64,000 bases of DNA. Source: Symsagittifera roscoffensis (lineage: Eukaryota; Xenacoelomorpha; Acoela; Convolutidae). The notes under the pieces were generated by a model. That model did no database searches and was not told where the DNA came from. It saw nothing but the letters and a program-made list of their open reading frames with translations. Every line of letters begins with the position of its first letter. Position 1 is the stretch's first letter. The stretch spans positions 60,684,594 to 60,748,593 of the forward strand of contig NC_087067.1 in NCBI RefSeq assembly GCF_963678635.1. The letters run 5' to 3'. The position numbers were made by a program, and so were the translations under genes. Of the stretch, positions 45,428 through 55,669 are shown in pieces.

Positions 45428-45650
45428 TGACGTCATTACCATAATAGAAAAATTGCGTGGGTGTTGACGTCATTTCTATTTCTAGAATAACGTCATTATC
45501 ATAAAAGGAACATTGCGTGGGTGGTGACGTCACTTGTAAATATAGAATGACGTCATTACCATAAAAGGAAAATTGCGTAGGCGGTGACGTCACTTCTATT
45601 CAAAGAATGACGTCATTACCATAAAAGGATAATTGCGTAGGCGTCACTGT
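45428..45650 (+). promoter_or_regulatory. 60-bp tandem CRE-CArG enhancer array upstream of POLB
   Basis: Three and a half units repeat with an exact 60-bp period. The left CRE sites (TGACGTCA) start at 45,428, 45,488 (TAACGTCA variant), 45,548 and 45,608. The right CREs start at 45,465, 45,525 and 45,585, with a truncated one near 45,642. Between them each unit has a CArG position: CCATAATAGA at 45,439, TCATAAAAGG at 45,499, and perfect CCATAAAAGG at 45,559 and 45,619. Each also has ATTGCGTRGG at 45,452, 45,512, 45,572 and 45,632. The array ends just before a TATA box and about 185 bp before the POLB ATG. Confidence 0.85.
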
Positions 45651-45653
45651 TAG

Positions 45654-45661
45654 TATAAATA
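45654..45661 (+). promoter_or_regulatory. TATA box of POLB
   Basis: TATAAATA immediately downstream of the enhancer array and about 100 bp upstream of a probable 5'UTR intron. A CCAATCAGA lies at 45,699-45,707, downstream of it. Confidence 0.7.
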
Positions 45662-45759
45662 CACTTATTTTATTGGGTTAAATCATTCATTTTGTTTGCC
45701 AATCAGAAACAGTCAATTGAATTTTACTTCAAATTTTACATTTCGTTACTTCACGAAAA

Positions 45760-45830
45760 GTAAGTATTTTCATTCAATTGGTACTTTAAGTTTTTAATTT
45801 TGGAACATTTCTAAAGTCCCAATTTTTTAG
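45760..45830 (+). other. Probable 71-bp 5'UTR intron of POLB
   Basis: The donor GAAAA|GTAAGT and the acceptor AATTTTTTAG| lie 3 nt before the POLB ATG. Size and signals match the 68-bp intron predicted in the minus-strand late block. Confidence 0.6.
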
Positions 45831-45833
45831 ATA

Positions 45834-48800
45834 ATGCCTACTCTTAGCCGAAACGAGAAAGTAAAGTGTGGAGACTTTGGAAATATGTATATTCGTCAAA
45901 ACGCAGCTCGACATCGAAAAAGATGTGCTAAAGGAGTTGTTTCTTGTCCTGAATGTAAGTATTCCACTTACAATCAACAAGAAATGAGCTATCATATGGC
46001 TAAGAAGCATGCTCAACCAAGTTCGAAGCAGTCGACGGTTTGTTCTTCTTGTGAACAAGAGTTCCCGAGTTACTACTCTCTCCAGCAACATCGGAGAAAG
46101 GTGCATGGAGCGAAACAACGGAAACCTAGTGCTACGGTAGCCGACTTGAACAAGATTGTGGAGGAAGAAAGGGAAGATGGTGAAAAACTAAAGGAGGAAC
46201 TTAGTGCTTGTCAACATTTTCTGGTGGATACGGAGATGGAAAATGGGAGACATAAGGTATTTAACTTCCAAATGTCCAAGTTAGATACTAAAATCATTAA
46301 CGAGAAACTTGAAGAAGTCTTCAAAAAGCTCGATTCTGCAGCCAAAATCAACATTGCTCTGGGTTTTGTTCTTCGAAATATTGAGACTGGTGAATATCGA
46401 TATTTCTACGCCCATGAAAACAATACTCTGTTTGAAAAATCCCACTTACTTTGTACGAAAGCGGATTTGATAACATTCCAAGGAAAAGTAGAAAAATTTG
46501 ATATTGTGGAGCAATGTACCCAAGAACGCCAGAACACAAAGTGGCGATTCAAGTTCATTACTAACGTTACAATTTTTACTGCTTTGCTGAAAAACATCCC
46601 CATGGGATGTCCAGACTCTGTCTTACCCGAACCTTTATTACGACATACGCAAGTGAATTGTCTTTTATCTAACAAAGACAAGGAACCTTACAAAGATCAT
46701 TTGTGTCTTTTCCGCGCATTGGCCATGTACATGAACGGACACAATGATCTCGACACTCACACCTCCAGATATTTTACAGAATTCATAACAAAATCTGGTT
46801 ATGATCCAAAAAATTTTCGTGGAGTTTCCGTTGAAGACTTACCTGTTGTCGAGGAAATAATTGGACGCAACATCTTTATTTACGATTTTGATATTCAAGA
46901 GGGAGAAAATGTGGGAGATTTAGCACGAAGAAGTATTGGTAGATTTGATAAAACAGTCAAATTACTGAGATTCAACAATCATATCATTCATACAAATGAT
47001 ATAGATAGCTTCTTTAAGTGTTTCCGGTGCCCTAGTTGTGATAGTTTCTTCAAAAGATCCGAGTTTCTCAACAAACATCTTCTGAGATGTAAGGATCGTG
47101 TGAAACATATTTACCCAAAGAACGTATATGAGCTTCGCGAAACCTTGTTTGAAAAGCTAGAAGGATTCAATCTTCCAGTTTCCGATGATAAAAAAACTCT
47201 TCAAAAACCTAGCAATTTTCGATTTTGAGTCGATATGTGTTCCTACAGAAGAACTAAAAGAAACACAAACTACTACCTGGATAGGAAAACATGTCCCCAT
47301 TTCAGTCTCTATATCATCAAATCTGATTGATGAACCCATATTTTTGTACAACAAGGATCCACAGAACTTGATTATTGATTTTGTAAGCAAACTCGAGCTG
47401 TTGGCTGAGAAAAGTAAGCTGGAGATGAGAACAAATTTCCAAGATATTGAAGTTGCTGTCAATGAAAGAATGAAAAAAATCTTTGATCAATTGAATGAGC
47501 GAGGCCAGAAGTTTTCAAGTAACAAGTTTGAGTACGAAGACGAATGTATTGAAGATTCGGAAGAAGCAGATATGTCAACACAATTCTAGCGAATTCAGAA
47601 AAATCAACTCATCGATTTGAAACAACTTCTGGAGAGAGATATAAATACTTTACCTGTTTTTGGATTTAACAGTGGTAGATATGACTTAAATTTGATCAAG
47701 TCCTACTTAATCCCTTATTTGATTCGCGATAAAGAGCAAAAAACATCCGTTATCAAAAAAGCAAATGATTTTATATCTTTCAAGTTTGGAGATGTACAAT
47801 TTCTTGACATTATGAAATTTCTGGGTGGCGCAACAACTCTGGACTCATTTCTCAAAGCTTATAAAGCTAGTGAAACAAAAGGATTCTTTCCTTATGAGTG
47901 GTTTGACAACCCTGACAAACTTGATTTTCCAGGACTGCCCCCATATGAAGCATTTTTCAGTAAACTTAGAAACAACAATCCACTAGACAAAGACTTTACT
48001 GATTATGAAAAACTGAGGAAGAGTGGACTTGATGAACAGCAAGCACTGAAAAAGCTTCAAATCAACACTGTACCCGCATCTGGTCTAGATAATTACAGTT
48101 ACTTACAACAAACTTGGCAGAAAAACGGAATGACTGTGTTCAAAGACTTTTGCCGTGGTACAACAACAAAGATGTAGTTCCAACCCTGGAAGCAATCCAA
48201 AAAAGGATTAAGTTTTATCATAACAAGGGGATAGATATGTTGAAACTTGGATGTACACTTCCAAATCTAGCAAACATTTGTCTACACAAATCTACAAATT
48301 ACAAATTTTATCCATTTTGCGAAAGTGATAAAGACTTGTGTGAAAAAATACGAGAAGACATGACCGGTGGGCCTTCGATTGTGTTCACTCGAAAAGCTGT
48401 TGTAGATGAAACCTTTATCAGAGATTCATCAAATATTTGTAAGTCAATCGTTGGAATTGATGCGAGCCAGCTTTACCCCTATTCAATGTGTCAAGATATG
48501 CCAACAGGATTGTATACGAGATGGGAGTTTGACACTGATATGCAGAAATTCAAGGCTAGACATAATCGAACTCGCAACTTTGGGAATATGGTCATGTCTT
48601 TCTATCAAGAATCAAGACCAGAATGTAAAATTGAGAGCTTTTTTACATCTGGAAAACAGAAGAAAATTGACTGTTTTAATGTGGACGGTTATTGTGATCT
48701 CTGTAAAACAGTATTCGAGGCAATGGGATGCTACTATCACTTTTGTTCTTGTCAAGAAACTCGTCCCTCCTCAACAGAACAGGATATCGAGCGAGGAAAT

Positions 48801-50194
48801 AAGAAGAGAGAGATGGATGAGATGAGACGAGAATACATTCAACAGAAAGGATACAAAGTTGAAGAAATGTGGGAGTGTGAGTGGTGGCAAAATTTCAAAA
48901 CCAATGACAAGATCAAAAATCATGTTCGAACCCACTTTCCCTACAAAAGACCCCTTTCTACAGACTCTCTTCTAGCAAAAATAAAAGATGGATCTCTTTT
49001 TGGTTACGTTCAGTGTGACTTAGTTGTTCCAGATGAACTGAAATCGAAATTTGCGAATTTTCCTCCAATTTTCAAAAACACTGAGGTTGGAAGAAACGAT
49101 ATTGGTGACTATATGAAGAATTATGCTATTGAAAATGAAATGTTGAAACATCCACAGAGAATGCTTATATCTAGCTTCAAGCTAGAAAATGGAACAGTTA
49201 TAACTCCTCTATTCAACTTTTATTTAGAACTTGGCTTGCAATGCACCAAAATTTATCGTTTTGTTGAATATTCTCCTCGGAAATGCTTTAATAATTTCGT
49301 TCAGTCAGTGGTTGATGCAAGAAGAGAAGGAGATGAAAACCCTCTATCAGGAGTTGTAGCAGATACAATGAAGCTCTTGGGCAATTCCTCCTATGGATAA
49401 CAGATCAAGGATAGATCCAGACATACAATCACGAAGTATCTGAACGATGAAAAAACTCACAAGGCAATCAATGAACCACTGTTTAAGAGACTTAGCACAG
49501 TTGAGAAGGACTTATAAGAGGTGGAGTTATTGAAGTCAACCATTGAGCACAGAGAACCCATCATCGTTGGTTTTTTCATACTTCAGTATGCAAAGCTGAG
49601 AATGTTGGAACTCTACTACAACTTCTTTGACAAGCTCGGTGATGTAAATAAATTTGAAGAGTTGGAGATGGACACAGACTCACTTTACTTGGCACTTGCA
49701 GAAGAAAATTTGTACGATTGCATCCAACCAGATAAGAGAGCTGCTTGGGAAAAAATGAGGGAGAGTGATTGCAGAGATTCCTTCAAGGCGGATGCAAAAT
49801 CCAATTTCCTCGAACCTGTTGTAGTGTCCATAAAAAACATGATAAGCGGGAGCCGGGACTTTTCAAAGAAGAATTTAGGTGCACAGAAATGCTCTGTTTA
49901 TGTAGTAAGACATATTGCTGCTATGACAACAAGTCAGACAAATTCAAATTTAGCAGCAAAGGATTGAATAAGCGGGTTCTAGAAGACTCTGGAGATGGAC
50001 CTTTAGCAAAGTATAGGAGAGTGCTTGATGAAGCAATTAATCTTACATCTACTAACAGAGGATTCAGAACTATAAATCATATGGTGGCCACATATGAACA
50101 GACAAAGAAAGGACTGAGCTATTTTTATCCAAAAAGACAAGTACAAGATGATGGAATTCATAGAAAACCACTGAACTTGTCAAATAATAGCTAA
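45834..50194 (+). pseudogene. POLB: Protein-primed DNA polymerase B, broken in six places
   Basis: Would encode about 1,450 residues. N-terminal C2H2-like fingers come first, the first having lost its second Cys (Phe instead). Then an OTU-like block, with Asp288 and Cys291 in DHLCLFRAL and His383/His386, then another finger (FRCPSCDSFFKRSEF). The exonuclease ExoI DFE lies near 47,221. Polymerase motif A DASQLYP is at 48,459, motif B NSSYG at 49,383 and motif C DTD at 49,671. Breaks are a frameshift at A7 (47,187-47,193), TAG 47,587, a frameshift near 48,150, TAA 49,398, TAA 49,515 and a frameshift near 49,800. The end of the gene lies inside the right TIR. It would replicate the element from a protein primer. 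Confidence 0.95.
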
Positions 50195-50576
50195 CCTTAT
50201 CGTTTTTTGAAGTTTTTTTGAAAATTTTTTCATAAAAATTTACCCAAAAACTCTTACCATTGACTTACCATGTATCAAAAAACTAATCAAAAGTCCTTCA
50301 TTACACAACCTACACGTAACTAACCTTCGATATTCACAATTTAATTAACACGCGCCAACATTTTTGCGAAAAAACTAGACATTTCTACACAAAAACTAAA
50401 AAAAGTACGATTCTCTTACCATTATCTTACCATCACACAAACCATAAAACCTTACCATCGGTATTCCCTATCTTAATACATTGTAGACTCTATACCCAAT
50501 CTTAATACATAGCTGGCAGACCGGATGCTCTATTCCCTATCTTAAAACATGAGGGTCTGCCACCTCCCCCCCCCCC
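50179..50576 (-). repeat. Right terminal inverted repeat of Polinton A (complete)
   Basis: About 398 bp. The inner part is the inverted copy of 33,783-34,039 and includes the last codons of POLB. The outer part has three related strings: TATTCCCTATCTTAATACATTGT (50,462), TATACCCAATCTTAATACATAG (about 50,492) and TATTCCCTATCTTAAAACATGAG (about 50,531). It ends in GGGTCTGCCACCT and a C11 run at 50,566-50,576. Element C has the same layout at 59,479-59,900. Confidence 0.93.
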
Positions 50577-50930
50577 ACTTAACCTCCAACATCTACTACT
50601 AGAATGTATCCGACTGTACTTGATAAGATAGCTACTCAAACCGTTGCTTCTTCACAGGTTGTGGATAACATAATTCAAATGATTGCACATACTAGCATCA
50701 AAACTATAACAAAAACTTGGCACAAAAAACTAAAAGAGATCTATTACATGTACGTCCAAACAATTTCTATTACATGTACGTCCAAGACTTTCGTTCATGA
50801 TTTTCTTCATCAAAAACAAAATTTCATAAATTTACAGGCTTGTCACATTGATCGACCGTCTTAAATCTAAAAAGAAAAAGTTGACGACGAAATTTAATTA
50901 AAGTTTGAAAATGGTAGTACATTAAGATTA
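50577..50930 (-). mobile_element. Polinton B, piece 2 (counterpart of A 39,820-40,135)
   Basis: Immediately outside the right end of Polinton A, sequence from about 50,604 aligns with the two-helix membrane-protein gene of A (40,062-39,799), minus strand. It carries indels, including a duplicated TATTACATGTACGTCCAA. The frame is broken. It continues piece 1 (ending at 33,766 in the ATPase) across the inserted element A, apart from about 150 bp. Homology fades by 50,930, close to the point where piece 3 (22,834) begins. Confidence 0.85.
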
Positions 50931-52189
50931 CATAGACGTTTTTATGGCGCTCCTGGGTGGGTCTGTTAAAGGCATAAGACCATCGTGATCAGCAAACGTT
51001 TCAGCGACGATCCCTCCGCTCCGGGAGTATGCCCGAGTTAGAGGTCTTAATGGCCTTTATTGTACTAGAGGGAAGGTGCCGACCCTCCGGATAGTACTAT
51101 TTAGCTTTTTAACTTAGTTAAGACCGAAAATTCCGGGGGCCGGAGGGTTAGGTGGGAAGTCATGAGCCCGCTTGTCCGTAGGTACCGGGACCAAAAACAA
51201 TTAAACAGAAAACGTAAAACCAAACTAAAAATAGTGTATAACCAAGAAAAAGCTAAAAACAAATTTATTTGAAAACAAAAAAAAACAGTACAAAAATCCA
51301 AAAAAGACCAAAAACAGTAAAAAACATAAAGTGACAGTTTATATGTTATTTCCAGACGATATGCGATCTGACCTTCCTATTTGTTAATGTTTCAGATTGA
51401 TTCATATTATTTCTGATAGAAAGATTGTGTGTTTTGGTGACGGGTTGGGTACCCTCCCTTGAGTGTAATTTGAGTATTTAAGCACGTTGATGGTGATTTT
51501 GCCGGTGACCGGAGTATAGTGTGGCAAGCTGACCGACGTGTTCCACACTAAACAGGGACATCAGGGACAACATCCAAAACGACTGATGGGTATCGTTGAA
51601 ACAATTTTAGTATCGCTCGGGTACTATTTCATTAAAACTTAAGTGGTGGGGGGCGCGATTGGAGCGGTCCGCCTGTACCCTCATCGATCACAAATTTCCG
51701 AGTTATGGGTCCTAATTCGGGTATTTTGGTGCAAAGGAGGGTATAGTATGATTCATTAACGACTACTAATTTATTATTATTATTATTATATATTACTTAT
51801 CTCCTATTTAGACCCGAGAAACACCCAATTTTGTCGAAAATTACTGATTTTTGACCAAACTGTAGACCCCCAAAATTTTGGATATCCGAGCTTTTCCGAA
51901 CAGCAAAAAACTTTTATGCAAGGAGTTGCTACGTAGTTCGATCCCCCTGATTAAAGAAACCGCGGGAGAAAGGACTCAGTAGAATTTAGAAAAAACAACA
52001 ATTTTTCCATTAAAATTTTGATATTTTTCCGAATTTTGTCAATTTGTTTTGGGGATCGAGTTTTTGAGTTTTTAGAGTTAGAGCGATAAAAAGTTTTTGC
52101 GTTAGGAGTGTGCTAGCATAACTTGCTCGGTTGCCAGAGAAATTTTGAATTGCTTTTGAATTTTGAATTTTGAATTTTTATTGCCAGTG
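50931..52189. other. Non-coding DNA, partly GC-richer
   Basis: No gene is supported. The base composition shifts between GC-richer patches (about 50,940-51,190 and 51,500-51,720) and AT-rich stretches. A (TTA)n microsatellite is at about 51,770-51,792. The minus-strand open frame at 51,101-51,301 shows no domain. Confidence 0.5.
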
Positions 52190-53242
52190 TGAAATAATCA
52201 ATAATAAACCATGCTAGAATTTTTTGCAAGTCTTGTTTAGCGTTTTGTGAGACATTATTACTGGTAAATATTTCACGGATTGTGATTAAAAATGTTGAAA
52301 ATGCGGCAATTTCTTTTCTTACTTTTGTGTGTCTTCATGTTTGAACTGGTGATGTATTTTGAGCTTCTGTTCTTTCTAGTATAGATAAATAACTATATAT
52401 TATTGCAGAAACTTCGTTAATAAATATTGAGTTTGCTCTCTGTGATTTTTGATATTGTATGCTTTTGATATATTCTGTGAAAACTTTTGAAAATTCTAAA
52501 TCAATGTCGTCTGTTTGGTTAACATATTTACCATGAGATGTTCTTGGTGTACTGATTTCTATGGTGTAGATTCCATTGTTGTGTTAGGTTACATACTTCT
52601 TTCAAATAATGTTCTATAATTTGTCTTTTGATTTTTATTGCTGGGAATTCTGCTTAACATGGGCTGATTCCTCGTTCAAACAAATTCACGAGTAAATTTA
52701 TGCAAAATTGAGTTTGTCCTCTATCATCAGTGAGTGAATTTATAATGAATGGAAAAACAGATTCTTCGTCTGGACTTTGGTCACTTTGAGTGTTGCTCAG
52801 CTTTTCGTTTTATGACTGTTAATACATAATGTTCAATGTGTATGATTGGTTGATTCCAATTGTATAGATGTACTGGTTTGTGTTTGTATATCTTTTTGAT
52901 TCTTCTTTTTCATTTTTTTGATGAGTATGATGTGGCTTCTGAATCGGAAAAATATATTTGATCATCGATTGGGTAATTTTTACTTACTGAATCTTATAGT
53001 TTATATAGTGCGTCTAGATTACTGACTTCTGATTCGGAGATTGCGTTTCTTCGCTTTGAAAATCTTTTTCGTGTGATCTGTCTTTGTTTACTTATAATTT
53101 TTCTTTTTTTTGATTGTCGTTTTGTTCGAATGTATCCAACTGTTTGTGCAAGCGGGGTAAAAACGAGATCGTATTTTTGGTTGTTTATTTGAAAAGTGTG
53201 TAGTACGATTGTTTGTTTCTTTCCTAGATTTTTCAATGACAA
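52190..53242 (-). pseudogene. Third copy of retroelement gag N-terminal part
   Basis: This is an inverted copy of 28,307-29,362. An 82-codon block (53,242-52,994) carries the TVGYIRTKRQSKKRK and QRQITRKRFSKRRNAISESEVSN motifs. A broken block at 52,790-52,560 includes the same in-frame stop after GISPC as the plus-strand copy, so both descend from an already defective parent. It ends at 52,189 in AT-rich DNA. Confidence 0.82.
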
Positions 53243-53247
53243 GGTTT

Positions 53248-53760
53248 AGGATGAGGGATGCAAGATTGTTATTAGTGATTTTAACTTCCTAGACTGTTAG
53301 TCCTTGCGATATTTTGGTTAGCTTAACCTGGGTCTTTTTTCAGGGTTGGAGAGAAAAATATATCGATTCCGGAGATTGATTGTTACTTTCTCGTGGCTAA
53401 TCTAAGCTAAGGTGTTAATTTACTTAATCTTACTTAGGGATAGTGATTGTGTTCAAGGGTTGGAGAATAGTAAATCAATCCAGAAGGTTCAGGTATGATT
53501 AGAACGCAAGTAGTTCGTTAGATACCTTTTTAAACTTACTAAGATTAAGATTTATCCTGGGACAGATAGGAGGGGTGAGGGTCAAGTGAAGGATGAATAA
53601 CCGAAGTTCTTCACTGTTTAGCCTAATCAGAATGGTTAGAGTGAGTAAAAAAATGTCTATTAGTCCTGGGTCTTTTGAAAGGTATGGGTAGTGAATCGAC
53701 GTTTGAGGTCGTTAGACACTTGTTATGTGAGTGGGGGAGAACAAAATTGTTCTATTTGAT
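53248..53760 (-). repeat. Inverted copy of retroelement leader / LTR-like segment
   Basis: Reverse complement of 27,790-28,306 with point changes and small indels. Together with the adjacent gag it makes the 27.8-29.4 kb and 52.2-53.8 kb segments a pair of 1.5-kb inverted copies about 23 kb apart. Confidence 0.85.
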
Positions 53761-53844
53761 CCAAGGATAAGCTTCTTGTCGGAGGGTTCGACTGTGCCAA
53801 TCCGGAGGAATGGCACAAAGGTTAAGATTTTCACCCGAAAAACC

Positions 53845-54995
53845 CTAGAAGCACAAGCAAGTGATTTTTTTTGGGTTTTGTAGTGGTTTTTTTACAATTT
53901 TTTTGGGGTTTTTTATGCTATGTTAATCATGGATATATAAAAAAACAGGCATTTTTTCTCAGCCACCAAAAATTTCTAAGAAAACGTTTTTTAGCCATAT
54001 ACAAAACGTTAAGTTTTTGGTATTTAATTCTGCTCGAAAAGGTTAACATTATCTAACATGACTAATATCACCCGATGCAGTTTAATTCTGTGCTAACTGC
54101 AAGTCACACTCTGGGTTTTCTAATTAAAGAAAATCTTTGTTTAGTTTGTTTCGGTTGAAACAAAAAAATTCAAAAATTAAATTTTTGTATTTTTAAGGAA
54201 AAATGTGTATGATACAATTTCATAGAATGGAAAAATGCGTACCATAAAATTCCATAGTACAAAGATTTGCTTTCGATATTTTCATAAAACTATTCCTTAA
54301 AACGTATGGCAAAATTTTGTGAATTTATTCCAGAAACTGGCAAAAAATGCTTAATTTGCTTTTTCATAGAATCTTTTCAGTCCATGAAAATGTATGAAAC
54401 TGTTTGATAAGCATTTTTTTAGTATAAAAGATCATTTTTGTATTGTAGCCTTACGCACTTTTCATCTTTTTAGCTTTGTGCAGTCACTTACGGAGAATCG
54501 CTTGCCTCAAATCATCAGTTATAGGAGTATTAATTTAAAGTTCTGCTATCTAAAGGTTCCCGCAGTATTGAAATGAAATATCAGTAACATTTTTTGATAA
54601 TCATTTTTGCGATTCTTATCATTTGCGTGCAAATACAAATTGTGAACCAATAATTTTGCTTCAAGACGTTTGTATTTACTTATTCTTAGATGTTTTTTCC
54701 AGGTGAAACAACAGTCTAAAGACTTTTTTAACAAAAAATATTTAAAGTTTTTTCTTAATTACTCATAGCAATTCAAACAAACAAACTCAACTTGAGCGTA
54801 AACAAATAAAAAGTAATTCCTCAGAAAAGTTTTTGACAATCTAAATAAGTTTTAGTTCCAAATTTTGATGAATTTATTTCGATTTAATTTGGTCCTAGTC
54901 CATGTTTAATAGTGCAGGCGACTAAATATAGTTGCAGGTTTGAGAAATTTCTTGGCCATCAGCTAGCATATTATTGGTGGAACAGGTTCAAAATA
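53845..54995. repeat. Dispersed repeat X, copy 2
   Basis: Direct copy of 26,425-27,789 lacking the ~225-bp segment present there. At its right end 70 bp of the retroelement leader follow (GAACAATTTTTTTCTCCCC to GATTCACTACCCAACC, 55,005-55,075) before sequence of different composition begins. Confidence 0.85.
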
Positions 54996-55061
54996 AAATA
55001 GAACAATTTTTTTCTCCCCACATAATTAATGAAATGTCTAACGACCTCAAGCGTCGATTCA

Positions 55062-55662
55062 CTACCCAACCGTTTGCCCTGCGGCGTCCCTGCGATGGTT
55101 TCTTGGTCTGCGCCCGTATCCTTGAGAAAAAATGCCTGGCAGGTGGTCTCGATGGGACAGCATCACCCGTAGTGACTTCAACTCCAATTCACTTGACCTG
55201 TGCAATTGAAGATACTCTCTGAGGACCGCAGGAGTCTGTCTCTTCCTTCTAGAGACAAGGCTACCAGTTGTTTTTATGACGTTTATCTCTGTCTTCCGCA
55301 GATCCTCAAAAATATCGGGAGTGCCCGTTCTCCTGCAGTAGACAATGCCACGAATTTGTCTTCGCTTTGATTGTAAATACGCCAGTAGTTCGTCAAGTGG
55401 GCAGGGCGTATAGTTGTTCGTGCGATGTGAGGATATGCTGTTGTTCAGCACGTCGTGCCAGATAATAATCTGCTTACTGGCCAGAGGTTGCAGTTCCAAT
55501 CCTGTCCAATCCTGTTCGTAATTCCTTCCCCCTGTTCAAGGTATTGGGGTTCAAAGAAAGGCCGGGGACTGCGTAGACCATCTTCTGCGTCTCTTTCCGT
55601 TCCTCTTGCTCAAGATCTTTCAGGCTGTGATAAAGGGAGCTGGCAGCTACAATCATTGCCAT
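55062..55662 (-). pseudogene. GC-richer gene, SGNH-like pattern, probably frameshifted
   Basis: Two overlapping minus-strand frames look like one protein. 55,662-55,474 gives MAMIVAASSLYHSLKDLEQEE and AVPGLSLNPNTLN. 55,499-55,062 gives QIIIWHDVLNNSISSHRTNN, RQIRGIVYCRRTGTPDIFEDLRK and SLVSRRKRQ. A frameshift near 55,490 separates them. The start (hydrophobic strand, small residue, Ser) and the WHDV..N block resemble blocks I and III of SGNH hydrolases, but no catalytic set can be confirmed. Base composition is clearly less AT-rich than the flanks, suggesting a different origin. It interrupts a retroelement leader stub at 55,075. Confidence 0.55.
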
Positions 55663-55669
55663 TTTAACT

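Larger units (their letters stand above)
33783..50576. mobile_element. Polinton/Maverick A, nearly complete, ~16.8 kb
   Basis: A large self-synthesising DNA transposon of the virus-like Polinton class. It has terminal inverted repeats (left 33,783-34,039, truncated; right 50,179-50,576, ending in a C11 run) and the diagnostic gene set: protein-primed DNA polymerase B, retroviral-type integrase, FtsK/HerA packaging ATPase, adenain-like cysteine protease, double-jelly-roll major capsid and penton-like minor capsid proteins. POLB and one other gene are on the plus strand, all others on the minus strand. Five genes carry stops or frameshifts. The left terminus has lost its outer ~140 bp, so no target-site duplication can be read. 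Confidence 0.96.

Noticed and set aside
45363-45593. ORF with TSPPTQ repeats on the minus strand
   Set aside because: Shadow of the 60-bp CRE/CArG array.
47185-47200. Programmed frameshift at the A7 run in POLB
   Set aside because: The shift needed is +1 and the zero-frame codons do not fit the X-XXY-YYZ slippery pattern. Five other breaks in the gene point to a simple indel.
33767-50577. Target-site duplication flanking Polinton A
   Set aside because: The left terminus is deleted, so the left copy of any 6-bp duplication is gone; nothing can be claimed.
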